Shown here: positions 55,266 through 64,000 of the stretch, one piece after another
How positions within the stretch are numbered: position 1 is the first letter of the stretch
How the letters are laid out: each line of letters opens with the position of its first letter
From: Gammaproteobacteria bacterium
Lineage (GTDB): Bacteria > Pseudomonadota > Gammaproteobacteria > GCA-2400775
Direction: 5' to 3'
Assembly (NCBI GenBank): GCA_013151045.1
Contig: JAADIY010000023.1
Span: forward strand, 1 to 64,000
DNA length: 64,000 bases
Position numbers and translations under genes: made by a program
Notes under the pieces: generated by a model
The model's database searches: none
The model's input: the letters and a program-made list of their open reading frames with translations, nothing else
Told to the model about the DNA's origin: nothing

Positions 55266-55664
55266 GTGGCTGAATTTATTTGGCCGGTACGTGTTTATTA
55301 CGAAGACACAGATAGTGGCGGCGTAGTTTATTACGCTAATTATCTGAAATTTATGGAGCGTGCGCGAACAGAATGGTTACGTACGCGAGGCTATGAACAG
55401 GACGTGTTGGTTGAGCGCGAAAATCTTATTTTTGTCGTTCGCTCAGTACAGCTAGACTTTTTGCAGCCGGCCCGTTTTAATGAACAACTTGCAGTCAGTG
55501 TGGTGGTTAGTGCATGTCGTGGTGCTAGCATTGAATTTCAGCAAGAGGTCAGACGCGAAAGTACTGTCCTATGTAGTGCATCGGTCAAAATTGCTTGTCT
55601 AAATAGTGATTCTTTAAAGCCACAGCGATTGCCGAGTGCCATGATTGAGGAGCTTGTCGAGTGA
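55266..55664 (+). CDS. ybgC: Tol-Pal system acyl-CoA thioesterase
   Basis: PVRVYYEDTDSGGVVYYANYLKFMERARTEWLR. Confidence 0.95.
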   Translation: MAEFIWPVRVYYEDTDSGGVVYYANYLKFMERARTEWLRTRGYEQDVLVERENLIFVVRSVQLDFLQPARFNEQLAVSVVVSACRGASIEFQQEVRRESTVLCSASVKIACLNSDSLKPQRLPSAMIEELVE

Positions 55665-56335
55665 ATACAGATATGTCACTGATTACCCTGGTTCTTGAAG
55701 CCAGTGTGGTCGTGCAGCTGGTAATGTTGGTGTTAGTGCTGGCGTCGGTTGCCTCATGGAGTATTATTTTTAATAAGGCGCGGATGGTAAAAAAAGCGAC
55801 CAAAGCAGCGGATGCTTTTGAAAACGATTTTTGGTCGGGTGGCGAACTTAATACATTGTACCGCAAGCTGACTTCTAGTAATAAAAAAGTCCACGGTATG
55901 GAAGCCATGTTTGAGTCAGGCTTTAAAGGTTTTTTGCGTTTACGTAAACAGCAAAATGCTGAACCAGAAGCAATGGTTGATGCGGCGCAACGTTCTATGC
56001 GCGTAGTGATGAATAAAGAAATCGATGCGCTGGAGAATAGGTTGCCATTTTTAGCGACTGTTGGTTCAACCAGCCCTTATATTGGTTTGCTTGGGACTGT
56101 TTGGGGCATTATGAATTCCTTTCGTGCCTTGGGTAATGTGCAACAAGCAACACTTTCTATGGTGGCACCGGGTATTGCCGAGGCATTGATCGCAACAGCG
56201 ATGGGTTTGTTTGCTGCCATTCCTGCTGTGATTGCGTTTAATCGTTATAACACTGATGTCGAAAGGCTGATTAGTCGTTACGATAACTTCATGGAAGAAT
56301 TTGCCAGCATTCTTCATCGTCAAGCACATGTATAG
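55661..56335 (+). CDS. tolQ: TolQ
   Basis: LPFLATVGSTSPYIGLLGTVWGIMNSFRALG...PGIAEALIATAMGLFAAIPAVIAFNRY. Confidence 0.96.
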   Translation: MNTDMSLITLVLEASVVVQLVMLVLVLASVASWSIIFNKARMVKKATKAADAFENDFWSGGELNTLYRKLTSSNKKVHGMEAMFESGFKGFLRLRKQQNAEPEAMVDAAQRSMRVVMNKEIDALENRLPFLATVGSTSPYIGLLGTVWGIMNSFRALGNVQQATLSMVAPGIAEALIATAMGLFAAIPAVIAFNRYNTDVERLISRYDNFMEEFASILHRQAHV

Positions 56336-56351
56336 GAAGTGTTGATAAGCT

Positions 56352-56783
56352 ATGCGTCGTCATAAGCGCAAGCCACCCATGTCAGCGATCAACGTTGTGC
56401 CGTACATCGACGTGATGTTGGTTTTGTTGATTATCTTTATGGTGACAGCGCCATTGTTGCAGCAAGGTGTTGAAGTTGATTTGCCTAGCGCTGAGGCCAA
56501 TGCCATTGGTGAATCTGATATAGAAACTCTGGTAGTTACGGTTGATGCAGAAGGTAATTATTATCTTGATGTTGGTGATGACGCTGATCAGCCTAAAGAA
56601 AAAAGCGAAATAAAAAATTATGTTGCGGCAGTGCTTAGACATAAGCCTGAGACTAAAGTACTGCTACGTGGTGATGAGAGAGTAGATTATGGCAAGGTCA
56701 TGGGGGCGATGGTATTACTTCAGCAAGCCGGTGTGCCAAGTGTGGGGTTTTTAACTGACCCACCCGAATCATTAGATCAATAA
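56352..56783 (+). CDS. tolR: TolR
   Basis: PMSAINVVPYIDVMLVLLIIFMVTAPLLQQGVEVDLPSA. Confidence 0.96.
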   Translation: MRRHKRKPPMSAINVVPYIDVMLVLLIIFMVTAPLLQQGVEVDLPSAEANAIGESDIETLVVTVDAEGNYYLDVGDDADQPKEKSEIKNYVAAVLRHKPETKVLLRGDERVDYGKVMGAMVLLQQAGVPSVGFLTDPPESLDQ

Positions 56784-56792
56784 TTACGAAGC

Positions 56793-57833
56793 ATGGTTGG
56801 TTTTTTTGAAAAATTCAGAGCCTTTATTTTGGCGGTCGCGGTGCATATTGCGATGGGCGCACTGCTGATAGTTGGTTTTGATCACAGTACGCCAACACCG
56901 AAACCAATGGCGCGTGAGCAGGTAGAAATTATAAAAGGTAGTGTCGTTGATGAAACGGCTCTACAAGAGCACGTCGATAAAATTAAGAAAAAAGAAGAAG
57001 ATAAGCACCAAGCTGAACGCGATAGACAAAAAGCACTAGAAGACGCTGCTAAGAAAGCACAAGATGAGAAACGCAAAGCAGAAGAGGCGAAAAAGAAAGC
57101 ACAAGATGAGACTAAAAAACTAGCCGAGCAAAAAGTGGCGGATGAAAAACGATTAGCAGAGTTAGCGGTTAAGCGTAAAGCTGAAGAAGAAGCGAAGCGC
57201 AAGGCAGAAGATGCCAAGAAAAAAGCAGAGATAGAAACGAAAAAGCTGGCTGAGAAGAAAGTCATTGAAGAAAAACGGTTGGCTGAAATAGAGGTCAAAC
57301 GTAAAGCCGAAGAAGTCGCGAAACAAAAAGCTGAGGCAGAACGAAAGCAGGCCGAGGAAGAAAAACGTAAGGTTGACGAGGCACGCAAAAAAGCGGAAGC
57401 CGAAGCAGCTCGCAAAAAAGCCGCCGCGGAAGCTAAACGTAAAGCCGAAGAAAAAGCGAGAAAGGCTCGCGAAGCTGAAGAACAAAAATTGCTTGATCAA
57501 TTGTTAGAAAGTGAAGGGATTGGCTTGGAAAGTGAAAATCAAAGCCAATTGCAAATATTGAAACAACGCTATATTAGCGATATAGCTCAGAAGGTGGAAT
57601 CTTCTTGGCTGCGTACGTCTAACTTTCAAGAAGGCTGGAAATGTAAGGTTCTCGTTAAGCAAGGGCCTGGCGGTGTGGTACTTAGTGCGGCTGCAACCGA
57701 CGAATGTGATGGCGACGAGCAGTTCCGCACTTCAGTTGAAAACGCGGTTTATCGTGCTGAGCCGTTACCGCCACCGGAAGATTCAAGCCTGTTTACGCGA
57801 GAACTGGAATTAACATTTAGACCGGAAAATTAA
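56793..57833 (+). CDS. tolA: TolA
   Basis: N-terminal TM, long Lys/Ala/Glu coiled coil, C-terminal TolA domain; position in the tol operon. Confidence 0.95.
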   Translation: MVGFFEKFRAFILAVAVHIAMGALLIVGFDHSTPTPKPMAREQVEIIKGSVVDETALQEHVDKIKKKEEDKHQAERDRQKALEDAAKKAQDEKRKAEEAKKKAQDETKKLAEQKVADEKRLAELAVKRKAEEEAKRKAEDAKKKAEIETKKLAEKKVIEEKRLAEIEVKRKAEEVAKQKAEAERKQAEEEKRKVDEARKKAEAEAARKKAAAEAKRKAEEKARKAREAEEQKLLDQLLESEGIGLESENQSQLQILKQRYISDIAQKVESSWLRTSNFQEGWKCKVLVKQGPGGVVLSAAATDECDGDEQFRTSVENAVYRAEPLPPPEDSSLFTRELELTFRPEN

Positions 57834-59138
57834 ATGAAATTAATGAAAGCACTTCCCTTAATTGTTTTATTAAGTTTGGTTTCGACAGTGTCATGGTCGA
57901 AACCCTTAGAAATTGAAATAACCAAGGGTATTGATACCGCGTTGCCCATTGCGATAGTACCGTTTGGTTGGGACAGCCCAACAGTCTTGCCATTAGATGT
58001 GGCCTCTGTCGTTACCAGTGATCTACAGCGTACGGGTTTGTATGAGGCAATAGACGATAGCGACTTTTTATCGACGCCTACGGCGATTGATGATGTCGAA
58101 TTTCGCGATTGGCGTTTGCTTGATGCAAGTAACCTTGTTATCGGTAATATCACCGAAGAGTCCGCAGGTTACGTTATTGAGTTTTATGTCTTTGATGTGT
58201 TTAAAGGTAAAAAACTGACGGGCTATGCCTTGCGTGCCAATAAGCAGAACTTGCGTAACGCCGCGCATCAAATTAGTGACATTGTTTACGAAACTCTGAC
58301 TGGGCAGAAAGGCGCTTTTGCGACACGCATTGCTTATATATCAGTATCTGAAAAAGCAGGGAAAAAACGTTACTCATTACAGGTATCCGACGCAGACGGC
58401 TATAACCCTCAGTCTTTAGTCAATTCACCCGAGCCATTATTGTCGCCTAGCTGGTCGCCAGATGGAACGCAGATAGCCTATGTGTCGTATGAGCAAAGAC
58501 GACCACGGATTTATGTTCAGCAAGTGGCGACGGGTAAGCGTGAAGTTATTTCATCATTCCCTGGTCTGAACAGTGCGCCAGTATGGTCGCCTAACGGTAA
58601 AAAATTAGCCTTGGTATTGTCTAAAGATGGCAATCCTGATATTTACGTGATGGATATGGCGAGTAAAGAGTTATCGCGTTTGACGACCAGTGCAGCGATT
58701 GAAACTGAACCGACTTGGTCGCCCAATGGTAGAACGATTGCGTTTACCTCAGACCGCGGAGGTAACCCGCAGATTTACCGTATTTCGGTAGAAGGTGGGC
58801 GCAGTGAGAGATTAACGTTTGAGGGGAAATATAACGCGAGGCCGCGTTTTTCCCCGAATGGCGAATTCTTAGCAATGGTGCATGTCGGTAATAACAGTAA
58901 TGGTGCTTACCGCATAGCGGTATTGGATATGGATATTGGGACTTTACGAGTGTTGACTGAAGGGCAGTTGGATGAGTCGCCAAGCTTTTCGCCAAATGGT
59001 AGCATGATCATCTATGCAACCGAGCAACAGGGCCGAGGTGTGCTGGCAGCTGTGTCTACCGATGGCAGAGTGCACCAGCGTTTAAGTATTGATGATGGTG
59101 ATACTCGGGAACCAGTCTGGTCTCCTTTTAAAAATTAG
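57834..59138 (+). CDS. tolB: TolB
   Basis: LSPSWSPDGTQIAYVSYEQRRPRIYVQQVATGKRE and repeated WSPNGK/TIAFTSDRGGNPQIYR beta-propeller blades. Confidence 0.96.
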   Translation: MKLMKALPLIVLLSLVSTVSWSKPLEIEITKGIDTALPIAIVPFGWDSPTVLPLDVASVVTSDLQRTGLYEAIDDSDFLSTPTAIDDVEFRDWRLLDASNLVIGNITEESAGYVIEFYVFDVFKGKKLTGYALRANKQNLRNAAHQISDIVYETLTGQKGAFATRIAYISVSEKAGKKRYSLQVSDADGYNPQSLVNSPEPLLSPSWSPDGTQIAYVSYEQRRPRIYVQQVATGKREVISSFPGLNSAPVWSPNGKKLALVLSKDGNPDIYVMDMASKELSRLTTSAAIETEPTWSPNGRTIAFTSDRGGNPQIYRISVEGGRSERLTFEGKYNARPRFSPNGEFLAMVHVGNNSNGAYRIAVLDMDIGTLRVLTEGQLDESPSFSPNGSMIIYATEQQGRGVLAAVSTDGRVHQRLSIDDGDTREPVWSPFKN

Positions 59139-59156
59139 TGTTAAAGAGGATAAATA

Positions 59157-59747
59157 ATGATTAATACAATTAACCGGTTGTTATTAGCAGTTTTGTTGAT
59201 GGCTATGGTGGCATGTTCGTCTACTAAGCAAGATGGCCATGGTGTGGAAATTGAAGACCGTCAACCGTCTGAGTTCTCAATAGAGGATAGTGACGAGGGT
59301 GTGTCTACAGGTGGTATTGATGGAGATGCTGGTGTAACCGGTGTGGAGACGGGTGGTATTGGTGCTGACGGTTCTTATTCATTCGAAGAACTTAATGATC
59401 CAGATAGTCCGTTATCAGAGCGCATTATTTATTTTGCGGTGGATTCAAATGTTATAGGCAATGAATACACAGCAATGATTGAAGCGCATTCTCGTTTCTT
59501 GGCTGATAACCCTGGTGTCAATGTGATTTTAGAAGGCCACACTGATGAGCGCGGTACACGTGAGTATAATCTTGCTTTAGGTGAGCGTCGTGCTAAGTCA
59601 GTGCGTGATTTTCTATTGTTGCAAGGCGCTTCATCTGGACAGGTTGAGACGATCAGCTATGGTGAAGAGCGTCCAAGTCAATCTGGACAAGCTGAGTCAT
59701 TTTGGGGTCAAAATCGTCGTGTAGAGATTCTCTATACCAACCGCTAG
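59157..59747 (+). CDS. pal: Peptidoglycan-associated lipoprotein Pal
   Basis: Lipobox MVACSS; ILEGHTDERGTREYNLALGERRAKSVRDFLL. Confidence 0.96.
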   Translation: MINTINRLLLAVLLMAMVACSSTKQDGHGVEIEDRQPSEFSIEDSDEGVSTGGIDGDAGVTGVETGGIGADGSYSFEELNDPDSPLSERIIYFAVDSNVIGNEYTAMIEAHSRFLADNPGVNVILEGHTDERGTREYNLALGERRAKSVRDFLLLQGASSGQVETISYGEERPSQSGQAESFWGQNRRVEILYTNR

Positions 59748-59750
59748 AGT

Positions 59751-60515
59751 ATGATTATGTCACGCTGCTATTTTATTACTGTTTGCTTGAGTTTGGTTGT
59801 TTGTTTTGCTGGGCATAACGCCTTTGCTGATGAAGTAGCATTAGAGCAGCGTATTTCTCGACTAGAGCGTACGCTTGAAGCTCAGCCATTGGTTGAGATG
59901 TTACGTAAATTAGCAGCGCTGCAGCAAGATGTGCAGCAATTGCGTGGTGAGCAAGAGCAACTGGTTTACAGTATGGAAGGTATAAAAAAGCGCCAGCGAG
60001 ATTTATACCTTGATATTGATCAACGTTTGACGGCGTTAGAGAAATCCGGTGTTGCGAATAATGCAGCGGATAAACCGGTAGCGAATAATACGTCGGGTAA
60101 TAGTGATACTGGCGCGATAACGGATGATCGAAAAGAGTTGGCTGATTATCAAGGTGCGTTTGAAATATTACGTGCTCGTCGTTATGACGATGCCATCGTA
60201 GCGTTTAAGTCTTATGTCGAGCGATATCCAAATGGTAAATATTCTGCCAACGCCAAATATTGGTTGGGCGAAGCAAACTATGTGACCCGCCGTTTTCCTG
60301 TGGCAATCGAAGAACTTAATCGAGTTTTAAAAGAACATCCGCAGAGTAATAAAGTCCAAGATGCATTATTGAAAATTGGTTTTTCATATTACGAGTTAAA
60401 ACAGTGGCCAGAGGCACGTAATAGCCTGCAAAGGTTGGTTGATGTCTACCCGAACTCAACGGCCGGTAAGCTTGCGCGTAAACGTTTAGATCAAATGGAT
60501 GCTGATGGGCGCTAG
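59751..60515 (+). CDS. cpoB: Cell division coordinator CpoB (YbgF)
   Basis: Coiled coil then TPR region YQGAFEILRARRYDDAIVAFKSYVERYPNGKYSANAKYWLGE. Confidence 0.94.
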   Translation: MIMSRCYFITVCLSLVVCFAGHNAFADEVALEQRISRLERTLEAQPLVEMLRKLAALQQDVQQLRGEQEQLVYSMEGIKKRQRDLYLDIDQRLTALEKSGVANNAADKPVANNTSGNSDTGAITDDRKELADYQGAFEILRARRYDDAIVAFKSYVERYPNGKYSANAKYWLGEANYVTRRFPVAIEELNRVLKEHPQSNKVQDALLKIGFSYYELKQWPEARNSLQRLVDVYPNSTAGKLARKRLDQMDADGR

Positions 60516-60550
60516 TCGCCTGTGTCATTGACGGTCTTTGGTTATTTTTT

Positions 60551-61204
60551 ATGTCTGCTGCTAAACCCAGCCTACGTATCTCTGAAATATTTTGCTCGCT
60601 GCAAGGTGAGGCCAGAGAAGTAGGTTTCCCTACAGTTTTTATCCGTCTAACGGGTTGTCCCTTGCGTTGCACATGGTGTGACACGGGCTATGCTTTTCAT
60701 GGTGGTGAAAACGTAGACCTTGAGACCATATTAGCGCGTGTTGCGCTACACAATACACCGCGTGTGACGGTGTCAGGGGGCGAACCGCTAGCGCAAAAGC
60801 AGTGTCCTGACTTATTAAAGCTCTTGTGTGATAAGGGATATCAGGTCTCGCTTGAAACGAGTGGTGCGATTGATATTTCTAGTGTCGATGCCCGCGTCGT
60901 TAAGGTGGTTGATGTCAAAGCGCCAGGGTCTGGGGAAAGCGAAAAAAATCGTGTCGAGAACTTTGATTTTATAAGTGCCAATGACCAACTTAAGTTTGTG
61001 ATCAAGGACCGTGGTGACTATGATTGGTCGCTTGGCTTTATCGATCAACACGCGCTATCAAAACGTTGCGATATTCTATTCTCTCCGGTCTATGATGTAA
61101 TGTCAGCAACTGATCTAGCGAATTGGTTGTTGAAAGATCAACGCCAGATTCGCTTGCAGATTCAGCTTCATAAATACTTGTGGGGTGAGGTTGCTGGTAC
61201 ATGA
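60551..61204 (+). CDS. queE: 7-carboxy-7-deazaguanine synthase
   Basis: [42 protein letters not shown] radical-SAM CxxxCxxC. Confidence 0.95.
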   Translation: MSAAKPSLRISEIFCSLQGEAREVGFPTVFIRLTGCPLRCTWCDTGYAFHGGENVDLETILARVALHNTPRVTVSGGEPLAQKQCPDLLKLLCDKGYQVSLETSGAIDISSVDARVVKVVDVKAPGSGESEKNRVENFDFISANDQLKFVIKDRGDYDWSLGFIDQHALSKRCDILFSPVYDVMSATDLANWLLKDQRQIRLQIQLHKYLWGEVAGT

Positions 61205-61917
61205 GTAAACCCGTCGTGAAAAAGAGAGCGATTGTTTTGCTTTCTGGTGGTCTTGATTCAGCGACGGTACTCGCTGATGCAATTGACCAAGGGTATGGCG
61301 TCTATGCCTTAAGTTTTGATTACGGTCAGCGTCATTGTAGTGAGCTGAATGCGGCACAGTCGTTGGCTCAGGCTGCAGGCGCGATAGAGCATAGAGTGAT
61401 TGATTTGAGCGCTTTGGGTGCTTTAGGCGGCTCGGCATTGACCGATGTCGCTATTGATGTGCCCTGTGTGGGTTCGAGTGCCGATTTTGATCAAGAAAGT
61501 GACACTATTCCTATTACTTATGTGCCGGCACGTAACACGGTGTTTTTATCTTATGCGGTGGCATGGGCCGAAGTATTAGACCTTACAGATGTGTTTATTG
61601 GGGTCAATGCGGTTGATTACTCAGGCTATCCTGATTGCAGACAGGAATTTATTGAAGCCTTTGTAAATATGGCAAATTTGGCGACTAAAGCTGCGACAGA
61701 GGGGCATCAAGCTTTTAGTCTACACACGCCTTTAATTGATATGAGTAAGGCAGAAATCATTCAACATGGGCATCAACTAGGCGTGGATTACAGCCAGACG
61801 GTTTCTTGTTATCAGGCTGATGCTCAAGGTCACGCCTGTGGCAAGTGTGATTCTTGTCGATTGAGATCTGCAGGATTTTTGGCGGTGGGAATTCCCGATC
61901 CTACGCTGTATTGTTAG
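61201..61917 (+). CDS. queC: 7-cyano-7-deazaguanine synthase
   Basis: [50 protein letters not shown]. Confidence 0.96.
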   Translation: MSKPVVKKRAIVLLSGGLDSATVLADAIDQGYGVYALSFDYGQRHCSELNAAQSLAQAAGAIEHRVIDLSALGALGGSALTDVAIDVPCVGSSADFDQESDTIPITYVPARNTVFLSYAVAWAEVLDLTDVFIGVNAVDYSGYPDCRQEFIEAFVNMANLATKAATEGHQAFSLHTPLIDMSKAEIIQHGHQLGVDYSQTVSCYQADAQGHACGKCDSCRLRSAGFLAVGIPDPTLYC

Positions 61918-61971
61918 TTATTCCTTGTTTTTCTTGGGTTTTTTAGTAGAATGGCGCGTTCCCATCCTGAG

Positions 61972-62047
61972 GGGTCGTTAGCTCAGTTGGTAGAGCACCG
62001 GACTTTTAATCCGATGGTCATAGGTTCAAATCCTATACGACCCACCA
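61972..62047 (+). tRNA. tRNA-Lys (anticodon TTT)
   Basis: GGGTCGT/ACGACCC acceptor, D arm AGCTCAGTTGGTAGAGC, anticodon loop CTTTTAA, T arm GGTTCAAATCC, encoded CCA. Confidence 0.96.
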
Positions 62048-62317
62048 TCGCCTTTATCTTATTTTAGGCACTTCATCTTCCCATTTTGCAAACCATCAGT
62101 TTTATAGGGCTATTTCTAGGATTGTTTTGGTTTAGATGTGCTCACAAGCTGGATTAGTGGTGATTTATTTTCATATTTGCAGCAGGCCAGATAAACACTG
62201 GAGAAAATGGCCAGAAATCCTTTTTTAAATTAATAGATATCCCCTTTTCGGCCGATAACTAGCTGAGTATTTGACTGTTTGTCTAATTCAGACGGATATC
62301 ATTAGTGAATTAAAGGG

Positions 62318-64000
62318 ATGAATTTATTAGCGATGAGCGCTGTTCGACGACGAAAAAAGTTTAAAGAAAGTTTTTTTAGTTGCCGTATATGCCGTTCGGT
62401 CGCCTTGGCAACATTTTTGGCAATTATTATTGTCGAAATTATTATTTTTATCCCTTCTTATCACAATTTTTCTCAAGATTGGCAGAACGATCAGATCGAC
62501 ACTGCGTTGACGACGACGCAATTTGCGTTGCTCGCATCATCAGGTGGGAGTGTTACTACGCCGACGCAGGTTTCAGCCGTATTAAATGAGCTAAAAAAGG
62601 AGCAGGTAATACTTGATTGGCGCATTTTGGGTGCTGACCGAAAAGGTCATGTGCCGTCAAAGCCAAAAACTGAAGCTCTTAGTGTCTTATGGAGTCAAGC
62701 ACAATTATCAATTCCATTCGATATAGAAGTGACCATCGATATGAGCGGCTTGGCAGATGCGTTGACGGCATTTGTTTGGCGTATAGCAGGGCTGGTCGCT
62801 GTCATCAGTATTTTTGTCACAGTTGTAACGATGTATGTACTACACCGGCATGTGTTAAAGCCAATTTTAGCGTTACGAACCTATGCGCATAAAGCCAGTG
62901 GCGATGCTGATAATGTTGAGCCCCTGAGTGATAGTTACTCTGCAAATAACGAAATAGGCGATGTCATTAAAGCATTTAACGATTTGCTCAGTCGTATCAG
63001 TGATAATTTAAAGAGCGCGCACTATGATGATTTAACCAAGCTTCCTAATCGTTCCTTGGGTTCTGATAGATTGCGCCAAGCAGTTGCTCATGCTAAGCGA
63101 AAAGATTGTTCCGGTGCAGTCCTGTTTATTGATATCGATAATTTTAAAGAGGTTAACGATACTATGGGACATAACGTCGGTGATGAGCTGCTTAAACGAA
63201 CTGCAGAGCGCCTATTAAATATATTGCGTAGTTCGGATAGCGTTATCCGCTTGGCCGGTGAACAAAGCGATAAAGAAAAATATTCGAGTATGATTGCACG
63301 GTTCGGTGGTGATGAGTTCATGGTCATACTGCCAGAACTCGCTTTGGAGGAAGATGTTTCGATCATTGCAAAGCGTTTAAGCGAGGTCTGTGCTGATCCA
63401 TTCCAATTGTATGGAAGAGAAGTGCTTTCGACAGTAAGTATCGGTATTGCTGTATTCCCTAGAGATGCTGATAATCATCATGATTTAATGAGGCATGCCG
63501 ATACGGCACTTTATTCGGTCAAAGACTCTGGCCGCAATGATTACCGTTTTTACTCGCTAGAAATGAATAGTAAATTAGTCAATCGTTTAGATATCGAATT
63601 ACAACTTCGACACGCTTTAGCAAAGAAGGAATTCACATTACACTATCAACCACTTTTTGATATTAAAACACAAAAAATCATCGGCGCAGAAGCACTATTG
63701 CGTTGGCAGAACGAAAGTTTAGGTGTAATTGGGCCTGATGAATTTATCCCTATTGCAGAGAGTTCGGGATTGATTGTATCTATTGGTGAGTGGGTGATAG
63801 AACAAGCTTGTATGTCCGCAGCAAAACTAAAAAAAATGGGTTTCCCTATGCGTATAGCAGTGAATGTTTCTGCTAGACAGTTTCGAGATAATGGTTTTGT
63901 CGACCTCGTTAAGGAGGCGCTCAAACAATCTCAATTAGGCGATGGTGAACTGGAGATTGAGATAACAGAGAGTTTGTTGGCCAATGAAAAATGTGAATCT
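62318..64000 (+). CDS. GGDEF-EAL cyclic-di-GMP protein, 3' end outside the window
   Basis: Two TM segments, HAMP-like linker, DDLTKLPNRSLGSDRL, ARFGGDEFMVILPEL, GAEALLRWQNESLGVIGPDEFIPIAESSGLI; open to the window edge. Confidence 0.9.
   Translation, partial: MNLLAMSAVRRRKKFKESFFSCRICRSVALATFLAIIIVEIIIFIPSYHNFSQDWQNDQIDTALTTTQFALLASSGGSVTTPTQVSAVLNELKKEQVILDWRILGADRKGHVPSKPKTEALSVLWSQAQLSIPFDIEVTIDMSGLADALTAFVWRIAGLVAVISIFVTVVTMYVLHRHVLKPILALRTYAHKASGDADNVEPLSDSYSANNEIGDVIKAFNDLLSRISDNLKSAHYDDLTKLPNRSLGSDRLRQAVAHAKRKDCSGAVLFIDIDNFKEVNDTMGHNVGDELLKRTAERLLNILRSSDSVIRLAGEQSDKEKYSSMIARFGGDEFMVILPELALEEDVSIIAKRLSEVCADPFQLYGREVLSTVSIGIAVFPRDADNHHDLMRHADTALYSVKDSGRNDYRFYSLEMNSKLVNRLDIELQLRHALAKKEFTLHYQPLFDIKTQKIIGAEALLRWQNESLGVIGPDEFIPIAESSGLIVSIGEWVIEQACMSAAKLKKMGFPMRIAVNVSARQFRDNGFVDLVKEALKQSQLGDGELEIEITESLLANEKCES

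Noticed and set aside
56980-57500. Repetitive AAG/GAA/GCA-rich tract that could look like a tandem-repeat array or CRISPR
   Set aside because: It is the TolA Lys/Ala/Glu coiled coil; repeats are degenerate and coding, with no spacers.
61972-62317. tRNA-Lys considered as an integration site for a mobile element
   Set aside because: No repeated tRNA 3' end, integrase or island follows within the window; the next gene is a GGDEF/EAL gene.

Overview
The window is gammaproteobacterial-type chromosomal DNA in three parts. (1) ~1-2.5 kb: an integron integrase (intI) broken by one in-frame amber codon, followed on the same strand by lexA-imuA. E. coli-type LexA boxes precede both intI and lexA. The usual imuB/dnaE2 partners are absent. 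(2) ~2.5-29.1 kb: an accessory region that looks richer in G+C. It carries a copper-resistance cluster (cusRS-like two-component system, CopA oxidase, CopB, MerR regulator, Met/His-rich proteins, Cu-ATPase with YHS and tandem metal-binding domains). It also carries an unusual carbon/energy/membrane module: alpha-glucan phosphorylase, cyclopropane fatty-acid synthase, H+-ATPase, phosphoketolase, acetate kinase, an FAD oxidoreductase, a lycopene-cyclase-domain protein and several YHS proteins. (3) ~29.2-64 kb: mostly housekeeping genes (wrbA, arsC, fumC, proS, nadC, clpB, acnA, HU, aspS, nadA, yebC-ruvCAB, ybgC-tolQRAB-pal-cpoB, queE, queC, tRNA-Lys) and a GGDEF/EAL gene that runs off the end. 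The best second-look items are the SOS-linked broken integrase beside an orphan lexA-imuA, the composition of the accessory module including small ORFs missing from the ORF track, and several intergenic hairpins or operators (34.9 kb, 43.15 kb, aspS leader, nadA promoter). No CRISPR array, rRNA, intact transposase or recognisable defence system was seen. All functional calls come from reading protein motifs; no database search was run.
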